NCBI GenBank assembly: GCA_012845835.1
Contig: JABAKD010000002.1
Location: 7,000,603-7,064,602, forward strand
Length of the DNA stretch: 64,000 bases
Direction of reading: 5' to 3'
Source of the DNA: Undaria pinnatifida
Lineage: Eukaryota; Sar; Phaeophyceae; Laminariales; Alariaceae
The position numbers and the translations under genes are program-made. The notes under the pieces were generated by a model. That model was not told the DNA's origin and made no database searches. It saw only the letters and a program-made list of their open reading frames with translations. This document shows, in pieces, positions 11,423-23,400 of the stretch (position 1 is the first letter of the stretch; the number at the start of each line of letters is the position of its first letter).

Positions 11423-14400
11423 CTTGTTCTTGTTGTTGTTCTTCTTGTTGTTGTTCTTGTTCTTGCTGCTGTCGGAACTCCTTCCTCCGTTCGAAATTAC
11501 GTATTATTTTTCCCGGAGAAAACTCGGAGCTGAATCATCTGAACATTTTATCCTCCCGTGGCGGCCGAATACCAACGCCTCTCGCATCTTGCTGGAACGT
11601 TGCAAAACCTCCAGCAGCTGAAATCATGAACTCTTATAATCATTTTCAAAGCTATAGGCGTGCCTTTTCCCCCAATCCACCCCCCCCTCGGTCGAACCCA
11701 GCCCGATCTGATCTCACTGCGGGTATATCTTACCACTCATGTTTTTGCACTACTGCACCGCAGTACCTAAACGACCCGGCGTGTCCTGTGAGGGTTCCCA
11801 GTTTTGCGCAACAGGGAAAATCCGAGGAAAATTCCACGAAAACCGACGAAACTTCAGCGAAACCCGAGGAATATTTTGCAGAATCCACTTTTGCGAAGGT
11901 TCCTTCTTTGCCCCAGAGAGAATCCGACGACAAGAATACCGCGAATTACGCTGTGGGGGTCTCACCACCCCAGGGAAATTCCGAGGAAGCTTCTGCCAAA
12001 TATCCTGTGCGGGCGCCGTTACCACAGAGAAAATCCGGGGAAATTCACGCGGAATCCACCAACGATGCAACAACGTCAGCAGCAGCAGCAACAACAGCAT
12101 CAGGAACGGAAGAAAGCGAGAAGCGCGTGATGGTGGCTCTGGCGGTCGGTGTGTTGAGCTCTAAGCCCGTATGCCGCCTGTATCACGAGGAGTGCCGCTA
12201 CCTGGCGGAATTGGCCGTGGAGGCGTTTCATGGGGCTCGGGGGCTCGGCGACGACGGTCGGGTAAGTGCGTGCACATCTGGTATACAAAGCACTACTTGG
12301 ACATAATCAAGAAAACGAGCAGTTTGTTGTTGATGTTGTTCTCACACCTACTCATCGCCATTACTCAGTGAGTGGTCACAGGACAGGTTGCAGTCAGTCT
12401 GGAGTGAAAAACAAAACGCCAGCAAAAAAAAACAAACCAAAAGTGTTAATATTTTATGTTTGTCATCCGAGAATATGCAGCATCCTTCCCGACGGCGGCG
12501 TCAGTCTACATATACGTATCATAGCTGAGTAGGGTGATATTGACAGGGTTCGCCGTGGAGGCGTTTGGAGGGGCTCGAGGGTTCGGCGACGACGGCCGAG
12601 TGAGTGCGTGCATTTGTACTCGACAAAGAAAATGAAAACGAATGCAACACGTTTTTATTTCTTGCGCACCGAGCGTACGTCGGTGGGTGTATGGTGGTTT
12701 AGTTTTTACTTCTCCTTAGCAGCAAAAACAACAACAACAACAAAAAATGAAGAAAAGAGCAGGCGGAGACAGTGTTTTTCCGATCTTCATCGGGGCAGCT
12801 TTCTCCGTCTTTGTTATGACATCATCGCGGTACTCCTTTTTCCTCCGCTAATTTCTCTTGGAACAACGCCCCCCACTCCCCCGCAGGTGGTATCGTGCGT
12901 TCGCCTCCTGCCGATGCTCGGTCCTTCTTGCGACAACAGCGAGGTAATCGAAAACGCCATTCTCCTGGAAACCCCACTACCACCGCCACCGTGTCCCCGT
13001 CCTTTCTCTACTCCCTTTTCCGGGCCCCATCAACCTCTGCCTGCGGGGACACGGCCGCAAGAACAGACTGCGAAAACGGCGGCAGCGACGGCTACAAGGG
13101 GTCCCCGCGGTTGGGCGGCGCTAGATGGACCAGTATCTGTGGCGCTTTTCGAAGCCTCCCTGCAGATGGAAACCCGGGACCCATTCGGTCCGGATGCTGA
13201 TTCGGGTCTTCAAGCTGATTTTTTCAGCGGTAAGCGAAGCCGCCTTCACCGATCATGTAAAGCATGTACGTACCAGTACCTGCTTTGAGGAGGCATCCTG
13301 CCCCAGGCGGTGGTCCTACCCATACTCCATTTCTTCCCTGTACTCGCCATTGCCCATTGGACCAGCACCAGTTGTCCCGCCCGAAAAAAATATTTACCTC
13401 TACCGTACCGCGACGTGCCTCGTGCATGATTCAAGCAATGCAGACCCCGATTCGTCGGGCTGGGATCAATCAGCCGCGAATCAAACCGTTTTGAGGCTCA
13501 AGATACGAGAATGGGCGGAAGACATGGCGATTTTTACGGCGTTGGGGTCGCATGTATCAACCCGGCGCTGTCGGGACAACATACTTGACACCTTGTATTA
13601 ACACATCTTATACTTCGAACTGCAACTATAGGAGTTGGGCAACACGCTCGTGGCATGACATTACCGGTGTAACACTCGTGCTGCAGTTCGCTCATCATTT
13701 AAAAAGCTTGTTGAGACCACGCTTCAAACAGTTGCTCGTTGTTCCTGAGTTCTGACAAAAGGGCTAAGGTCCAAATTCACCGAACACGAACCAGTTTACG
13801 ACTCGTGGTATGTTTTTTTAAGGCCAATAGCTAGGAAAACAGTACTGTATTTTCCACTCGCTCCACCTGGTGCGCCCACCCACCCTCCCCCGCGCTACAC
13901 GTAGATGCCAGTGATGGCACAGACAAGGACGTCGGCGGCAGTCACGGAGGGTGGACAGTGGGCAGTAGGGAGTTGCAAGAGCTTGAGGCTTTTGCGCGAG
14001 CCCTCGTCGATGTGGGGGTCGGGATCGTGGCATGCCAGAGGGTCATCCATCCGTATCTTAAGAGGCGGTTGTCGGAGAATGGAGTGTTGCCGCTGGAGCG
14101 ACTGTCTGCGCTCAACGTGGCCTCATTCCAGTCGGTAAGTATGCCCTGCTGCGGTAGGGGACATCCTTTATCGCTGATGTGATAAGGCGTCGTGCCGTGA
14201 GGTGTGAGAGAAAGGACGCAGGGGCACCAGCTTCCCTTGGAGACAGCACCGATCTCTTCCGGTAGATTTCGCATTGCTGGCGGGGAGTCATGATAAGCTC
14301 GAGGAGACAGGAAAGGAGGAGTGAGACCATGGGGGGCTGGGGCTCACAGAGTTCGTTTCCCCCCCCAGCATTGTGGCCGTGCCCTCTTCTGAACCCTTAT

Positions 14401-17400
14401 CTATGGAACGTACAAGGAACGTTCTCCTAGATGTTCTATATTCCTGTGGGTGCTCAAGGCGCTTACATCTATCTATCTTGTCCAGAGGAAGAACGTTCTA
14501 TTACCGAGAGCACTCTTGTGGTATCAGCTAGCTAGATTCCACGGGTTATCTTCTCCACTCAGAATATTCCGTGTAAGAGAATATTCTTGTGACCGAATCT
14601 ACTGACAGCTATACTGACACTCTACTACACTGGCGGGCCTCCTCAACTTCAACTTGAGGAGCTACCTGATACCCTTGGACCCGATGCCAAAACTACAGGG
14701 GTATTGGCTAGATGCCTAAGCCATGGCGTTGTACGTCGGGTTTACCCGATATTTTATTATCTCTGAAAAAGTGGGTCGTTGTGTGGGTATAAAGCTCCTC
14801 AAGCGGGGAAGGAGTCTCACAAAAGTTAGGGTGCTCTACCTCCGCATCATCGCGCGTCTAAAATACCCGCGTTATATTCATGTACCTGTGGCGTCGGGGG
14901 ACGTCTTATGGGATACTCTCGCGGGCTTACTACGGATACGTAGGCGTGTATAGTATTGTCCAGACTGACCGCTTCTGGGCGTGCACTGACGGAAAGCTAC
15001 TAGGCTTTAGTGTGGAATACCCGGCCCTATACACGCCCTTGACCGGTGCACGTTTTTCCTTGACGGACATGTCTCCTGACATATTTGCCATATACCCTCC
15101 GTGAACAAAAACGCCTACAAAAAGGTAACCGGCGCTAGACTGATCAGTTCTTGGCTGGGTCCGGGACCAATCGGAAGGGCGGATTTGGGCGCTGCGGGAC
15201 CAGTGACGATTCGACATCTTCATGGCCGGTCTTTCCTCGAGGTTGGATCGCCGAGCCGCGCAGAGTTGGCTTCCCTACGGTTAAGGTTCGTCTACACCGC
15301 CTACAACACGGCATCGGCGTGAGAGTAGCGAACTTTAAACAATGAGGTTTTACATTTTCATACATACCTGGCTTGACCCGACCCCTTGAGAATTTGATAA
15401 CTTCGAGATCCGACCCGATCCGGCCCGACTCGACCCGCGAGAACTTAAACACCTTCTGACCCGACCCGACCCGACCCGATCCGACCCGGGAACATTTTAA
15501 ACAGACACGACTCAAACCGAGAGATTTTGAACATCTTCCGACCCGACCCGACCTGACCTGAGCCGACCCGACCCGGCCTGTGATACTTTCCTGCGTTTAC
15601 GCATCCTTAATACCTGGACGATACGTGCGACCCCTCGGCAGCGTTGATACAAGCGCCGTGAGAAGACTGATGAGACCGGTGTCTACCTTGGTGTTGTGCG
15701 CTCCGGATAGACCCGCTTTGGATGAGCTCCAGGTGGGTAACGACTGGGTACGGCTCCATTGTTTCGCTAAAACGCTAGCCGGAGCCATGCCACGCTAGAG
15801 AAAGGTACGTCTGGGTCAGGGTTGTTTACGGGGTCACGACCAGACCCACGCATCGCGTTAGGAGGTGTTTGACTTATCATGGGTCGGGTCGGACCGGGAC
15901 CGGGCCAGGTGTTTAAAGTCTCACGGGTCGGGTCAAGTGCTGTTCAAATATCACAGGTCGAGTCGGGTTGGGTCAGGTCGGATGTTTTTCAAATTTCAAG
16001 GGTCAAGCCTAGTCCGGTCGGATCAGGCCAGAGATGTTGCAATTCTCACGGTTCGGGTCGGGTCGGGTCGGGTCGGGTCGGGTCGGGTCGGGTCGGGTCG
16101 GGTCGGGTCGGGTCGGGTCGGGTCGGGTCGGGTCGGGTCGGGTCGGGTCGGGTCGGGTCGGGTCGGGTCGGGTCGGGTCGGGTCGGGTCGGGTCGGATCG
16201 GGTCGGGTCGGGTCGGATCGGGTCGGGTCGGGTCGGGTCGGGTCGGGTCGGGTCGGGTCGGGTCGGGTCGGGTCGGGTCGGGTCGGGTCGGGTCGGGTCG
16301 GGTCGGGTCGGGTCGGGTCGGGTCGGGTCGGGTCGGGTCGGGTCGGGTCGGGTCGGGTCGGGTCGGGTCGGGTCGGGTCGGGTCGGGTCAGGTCAGGGAG
16401 TTTCCAAACCCTCATGGGTCGGATCACGTGGGATGCGGACAACCCATATTTTTCGCTGGTCAGTTTCGGGACAAGTGACCCGATCTGACCCGACCCGACC
16501 CGATCCGACCCATGAGGTTGGTCGGGTCGCGTAAGTGACCCGACCCGACTCGACCCACGAGGTTTGACCCCACCGGGTACGGCCAGAAATAATCAAACAA
16601 ACGGGTCTCTCTCCGCGTGAGGTTGTGATGGATGTTTTTTTGCACAAATAGAAAGGTTAACGTGGCGAAGGTGCACACACGGTGCATAAAACCGCTCAGC
16701 AAGGAACCGTACGGGGTGAAAGACAGTGAGACCACAACTCTCGATGTCACTCGCACCTCAACCAGTAAGGTTTGCACAGCACGAGGGCGAACAAGCGTTT
16801 ACCCGCCGTTAGACATGTGTGGTAGGTCACGAGGGGGCACCCCCACCTTCAGGGATGCTATCGCGTGGTCAGGTATGGCAAGGACTGGCGTCCGTGTTGG
16901 CGGTTGTTGTCTTGACCATGCAGTGGATAGTATATTCTAGGCGCTAGTATTGTGGAATTCGAATATCCTCGAAACGCAAGACAGGCTCGATTGAGCGCTA
17001 CCAGTACGAGCTCACGAGAGGCCAGCCCAAAGGTATAAAATTCCCGGATGCGACCCGAAATCCTCCTGCACTGCGGCATTCCCAACAGGTCACGACCGAA
17101 GGGCTGATGCGCGTTCTAACCCGCACGACTCTGGAAGGAGGGGTCGCCTTGGCCGGCGGCGGCTGCTGGGAGGTAAAGACGAGTGCAGTGTTGGTCACCT
17201 TTTGAAAGCAGAAGTTACGAGTGCGCCCAGCTAGACAGTCGGCAGCATCTTTCTTTGGCATCCTCCGGTGGATGGGCAAAAACGAAGAGTAAGCTCATCA
17301 CGCTTTCACGTATTTTCATCCGTGTATTCTGTCAATATAACTCCATTGCATTCGAAACCCAGCGCTAGCTGGCGTACCCTCCAGCTCCCGTGGCAACGGC

Positions 17401-20400
17401 AAACATCCACATCACCATTGCTCGGCAGCAGCAACAAAATTGACACACCACACAATCGTGGAATTGTGGCGAGCTTAAGCTCCATTTTTACCCATCTGAC
17501 TGAGGATACAAGCATTTGACTATGACAATCCGGGGTTACGGTAGGCATCGCAAGAAGACACGAACTACGTTTTAGTGCCCCCCCCGCAAGTTTTCGGCCT
17601 GTGCGAGCTAGTTTTTGCTTTTGCTGTTGCTGTTTGCGTGTCACCGCGGAATCATGTGGCAGCGCGTTGCGCAGATTCAATCGACAATAGAACGGGACAG
17701 CCGGAGACTGTTCATAGTATAATTGTGTAGCACTGTGTGCATCGCTCGCTAAAGAGGCGTCAACGTTCGTGGCAAGGACAAAAACTTCTCAATCGAAACC
17801 CACAAGCGCAAGCAAGTCAAAATTACTGTCAACGAGACCCGTCACCAGCGCGGGGGGTCTCATTCCGTAACCGAGAAGTTTCGCGTTTGTAGGACATGCT
17901 TATTTCATGCACGTCTGCCTGCGTTTGCTCCCACGGGTACAATTCAACGCATTTCACCACCTATCACTATTCTATGGCAACGTCAAAATTCGGTAGGTTC
18001 TTTACGGTGAGGTTTTTCCAATCGGGTCGGTGCGGTTCGGTGCGGTTACCGCACCGAACCGCACCGTAGGATACATGAAAACACCTAGCCGCACCGTAGC
18101 ATTTACGATTTTTGAAAACCGCGCCGAACCGCACCGTAGGATTTAAAATTTTAAAAAATCGCGCCGAACCGCACCGCAAGATTTTAACATTTTTGAAACC
18201 GCGCCGAACCGCACCGTAGGGTTAAAATTTTGTTAAAACCGCACCGAACCGCACCGTAGGATATAGCACAGCGCCGAACCGCACCGTAGGATTTAAATTT
18301 TTTTAAAACCGCGCCGAACCGCACCGTAGGATTTTGAAAATTTTAAAACCGCACCGAACCGCACCGTAGGATATAGCACAGCACAGAACCGCACCGTAGG
18401 ATTCACATTATCCGAAAACCGCACCGAACCGCACCGTAAGATTTCCGCTTTCTTAAAGCCGCACCGAACCGGACCGGAGGATTTTCGATTTGAAAAAACC
18501 CGTACCGTGCACGAACGGATAGCCGTAAAGAGCCCTGAAAACCCTGAAGTGTTGCGCGTCGCGGCTCATCTTCTCGATTACTTCCAAGCCCACCTATGCC
18601 GATTATGTTCGCGTACTCTCTTCACGAGCTTACCGTTGCCGCCCATACCCGTTCGATTTCTCGACACGTACCACCCCATCTCCGTCCGGTGCGGACATTT
18701 TCCGCGTAAAACAAAGGTCCACCTGTCCTCCCACCTCCGACAGCGGGCAGAGTGTCTACGGAAACCTCCGACAACAAGACCACCACCACCCACACGGACA
18801 ACAACACCACCACCGACGAGAACGCCACCACAATCAACATCAAGAACGTCACCACCACCACCACCACTACCACTACCACCTGCAACAACAGCGTCACCAC
18901 CGCCAAAGAAGACAACCTCTTTCGTTGTCCCCCCCGACCTCTCTGTACCACCTCCTCACACACGACTACCCCCACCGCCGACCGGACCAGGCCGTCGGCT
19001 TAGCCGGGGCGGTCGTCGAAGGTTCGACTCCCCGCCTCCACGTCCGCGTCCGACTGGAACTGCGAAAACAGAGATGATCGCGGAGCCGGTCGTTATCGAC
19101 GATTTTAGCTGTGGTAGTGGTGGCGATAGTGGTCGTAGTGTTGGCGGTGGCAGTGGTGGTGGTGGCGGAGGTGTCACGGTGGCTTTGGCGCGAAGTGGCT
19201 TAGCCGGCAGCGACAACGGCATCAACAGCTTGGGTGCGTGTGACAAGAACAACGGTACCGCATTGGCGAACGAGACGCAGGAGAAATGGGAACTCAAGGG
19301 GCAGAACAGACAGGAGGCCAACAAGCGGCAGACCAAACGGCACGAGTTTGGATGCTGTGCAAACGACTCCGGCTACGCCGTTGAAGCCGCCTCACGCCGC
19401 TACCACGACTTAGCATCTGCCGTCGAGAGGTTTTCTTCGTGCCTGGAGGCGTCAGTTTGCCGGCGGGGCGAAGTTGCTCCATTTTCGCCCCCCTCTGGCG
19501 GTGGAGGCGGGGAACACCCCCGTCATACGACAAGAGGCCCTGCCTGGGGTCATAATAGTGGCGGCAAGCTTTTACCCAGCGAGGTTTTACAAGCGGTAAA
19601 GAACGCTAACGGCACGTTTGGCAGCGAAGGTTTTCAAGTCGCAGAGAAAGCTAACAGTACCATCGGGAGCAAGACGTTGCAGGCGGCAAATAAAGTCAAC
19701 AGTTCCAGCGGCGGCGACGGTACCGGCAGCACAAGCACTGATAGCTTCCGCAGTGGAGGAGGAGGAGGGGGAGGCGGTGGTTGGGGCATGGGCGGAGTTG
19801 GACATGCTGTGGTAACAATGTCCCCTGGCACCCAGAGCGAAAGTGCCGACGATACGAAAAAACGAGAACAAGGTCCCTATACAGGCAGTCGATGCGACCG
19901 GGTCATGGGAGAGATCTCTCGGCCCAACGGCTGCCGACGGTACGATCACTGGGGGTGGACTACGATTAATGAAAGCGAGGCGGAATGGAGACAAGAAGCA
20001 AATGCGATTCCGTGTGTTGGCACCAACGATGACAGAAACTGCGATGGCTACGAGCAATCCAACTGTTTCGCCAGAGATGGTATCTCACGGCGCCTGTGGG
20101 GTTTGGATGAGGAGGGACAGGCATTGAAAGAGGTCGTCCGGTACGGGGAGAGGGGCGAGGGCGGAAGCACCTTACATGTGAGGAGGTTTTATCATGAGAG
20201 CAGGTTCTCAGCCATGTAGAGTGTAAATAATTGCGGCGCCTGGAGACACACTGGTTTGTCCTCGGGTCTGTAGGAATGCATGCTGCCACTCGAACCGTAA
20301 CATGTAACCGACATTGATAGTTGGGACTGCCACTGACCGAATATAGCGCATGCAACACCACTCTCTTTCTATTTACCCAGCGGGGTGTACAGCGATGATA

Positions 20401-23400
20401 GCCCCGAGCTCCTGCAAACTTCAGAAGTGGAGGTACGGAGTTGTGTTGTGCTCGCAGAATCGCGACGGCGCTATTTTGTCGCTGGCGCCGAGATCCTGCT
20501 GAGTTCAGAAATTGGTTTTAGTTTGTATCTTGTACGCGCCGAGTTACGGAGACACAAGAGTTCGACTTATTGTGTCTTTGCGACTCAGCGAGCACAAAAC
20601 ACCTCCACACCTAGATTTCTGGACCTAGCAGGAGCCCGAGGCCAGCATCACTGCACACCCGTTATCCCAAACACGCACCGCACTCGGTGACGTTCCCAGG
20701 TCTATATTTCGGATTACATGCTACGATTTGGGTAGAAACACGCACGCCTAAAATGTCAGTAGGAAACCCGAGGATATGCCAGTATGCCCCCAGACGTCAC
20801 ATCATGAAAATTACACACACACTAGTTTACGTTAGAAGTTCTGTATGCTTACGTCTACGACAGCCTGTGCGATGAATGGGTTTGCGCTTTGAACCTGGGA
20901 ACGTCATTGGCTGTGAGAGCATACAATATCACTCTGTTCCCTGTCGAGCCGTGTGTGCAGCGATGCTTGCCCCGGGCTCATGGTAAGTGCAGAAGTGGAG
21001 ATGTGTACAAGTGTTGTCCGCGCTGAGTCTCAAAGACGCGATATTTCCGAAGATTGTTCTTTTGTGACCCAGCGAGCTCAACACATCTCCACAGCTCCAT
21101 CCCTGAACCTAACAGAAGCCCGGGCCGGCATCGCCGCACACTCGTCTTGGTTGATTGACCCACATCATCAACAACTAAGGAAACAGTGATGTATTACATG
21201 CACTATAGTCAGGAACGTTCCCCGGTCTGTATTTCAGTTACATTTTATTGATCGGGTAGTAAACATGCACGGCTGCACGTCAGTAGAACGGAACTCGAGG
21301 ATATGCCAGGATGGCTCCGGACGTTATGACATGATAAGAGCATACATGAATTTACGTAAGGTGCTCTGCATGACTACCTCTACCACAGTCCATCGAACGA
21401 GTGGGTTTGTGATTTTGACTTGAAAACGTCACCGTCTGTAGCCCATACGGACACCACTCTGTTTTAATCTACCGAGCTGTGTAGCGATACTGATTCCGGG
21501 CTCCTGCTAAGTTCAGACTGAACGTGTGGACGGGTTTGGACCGCGCTGGGTCACAAAGACACAACGATCCAACATGTTGCGCCTTTTGCGACTTAGCGAG
21601 CACAACACACCTCCACGCCTCCACTCCTAAAGCTAGCCTGAGCTCGAGGCCAGCATCGGTGCACATCCGGCTCTGTAAAATGGGCTCAGATCAATAATAA
21701 GAGTAATAAGAGAGGAACACAGTGAGATCACATGCACCATGTAGTCGGTGACGTTCCTAAGTCTGTATTTCAATTGTAAGTACAAGGGTTCGAGTAGCAA
21801 AACGTGCATGCCTGCACATCAGTTGGAAACCGAGGGTGTGTCATCATGTCCCCAGATGCCACAGCAGGATAGCACACACGAGCGCCGGCAAGATATTCTG
21901 TATGGTTCCGTCTACACCAGTCTGTAGATATATATCACCCTGTTGACCCTGATAGCTACACTGTAGTTGTAAGGGGAGTCGCCGACCTATATCTTTAAAT
22001 GAGGACACACAACTCGTAATACGCGCGATCGGAGTATCACACACAGCTTGCAAAGATGAGTTTCGACGAAATCTTCGATCTCACAGCTGGAGTGTATTTT
22101 CATTTTTTATAATATATATTTTCCCGTGTGTTTTGACCCGGAAATATCCCCATCTATAGTGCTTACAATACCGCTCCGTTTCCGTTTGCCGAGCCGGGTT
22201 TGCTGTAATACTGGCTCTGGGCTCCTGCTAAGCTCATACGTGGATGTGTGCACGTGTCTCGTCCGCGCTGAGTCACGCAGGCATATCACTTTGACTTGCG
22301 TTTTTTTCTGCGACTCAGCTAGCACCTCCACACCTCCACTCCTCGATCTAGCAGAAGCCCGGGGCCAGCATCAATGCACGCCCGGCTCGGAAGATGGACT
22401 CAGATCAACGAGAAAGAGAGAAACCGAGTGATGTTGCGTACACCATGTGTAGTCGGTGGTGTTTCCAGGTCTGTTTTTCAGTTGTATGTCCCGGCTCGAG
22501 TAAACAACATGCATGCCTAAACATCACTAGTATACCCGGGGACATGCTGGTACGACCCCAGATGTCGCGGCGTGATATGTGCACGCACGGGTTAACGACC
22601 ATGCGCTGTACACAGCAAGCTTGTAAGATGAATGTGCTTGCGCTTTCGAAGAGGCTTATTGCGACTACAATCAAGTATTTGCACGAATTTCCTTCCAGAA
22701 TAACCATATTCGGGCGGGAGCGGAGGAAGCGGGTTCCATGGCTGCACCGTAACTGTGCCTACGCCACCCGAATCTGTACCGTACGAAATGGTTTGGCCTT
22801 TTTTTTGCGAGCAAAACAAGGCATGCTCGGTGGCGGGAAGAGGGAGAAGCGTGGTGCCTGCTATGTGGCCTCGGGTGTGAGTTACGAATAGGGGAGGAGA
22901 GGGCTAGGGAAAACACGCAAGGATCATAAACGGGATGAGAAAAATAGTAAGAAGACATTTCAACTTTTCGTACAAGTAGTTCATGCGCACGGCGGAGGTG
23001 CAGCTAGCAAGGGATCAAGCACCCGCTTTTCACTTCCTGCGCGCAAACAAGGCTCTGTCGGCAGTGCCTCTTCGATAACCGAGACGTACGTCCCCAATGC
23101 CGAACAAGCCATTTTCCTGGGGGGGGGTTCTTGAGTATCATACGAGGTACAAATAAACAGACGTGAAACCCTCAAGGAGGCATGCTACTAAAAAGTACGG
23201 TGGGGGTTCACCTGGGTTTTTTCAAGGCTCATCGCTTGGGCTGAGCTCTATGACACATGCTGCGGAAAAAGGTGCACGCCATTTTTTCGAGAGACGGCTT
23301 CTCCCTTAAATTCGACGCGTGGTACGATAGAGGTGCACCACTTTTTTTTCTTTCAAGGGTCCTCAATTTTTTTGGGGGGCTTAAGACACCTCTCGTAACC

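Noticed and set aside
11284..11480. Poly-Cys or poly-Leu protein start
   Set aside because: (GTT)n microsatellite in an intron; only the part from 11815 onward has exon-like sequence.
15865..16534. Open frames of 139-207 codons (Val-Gly-Ser-Gly-Arg and Asp-Pro-Thr-Arg-Pro repeats)
   Set aside because: They are translations of the (GGGTC)n array, open in several frames and on both strands, and lie in an MKKS intron.
18015..18505. CRISPR-like array (repeats of ~20 bp with ~20-bp spacers)
   Set aside because: Spacers are variants of one AT-rich sequence rather than unique, the repeat is not palindromic, and the DNA is eukaryotic.
18507..18530. Start codon of an independent 570-residue gene at 18507
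   Set aside because: The codon is GTG, and the frame continues the MKKS protein after the GGGC turn; phases fit splicing from 17172 and to 24604.
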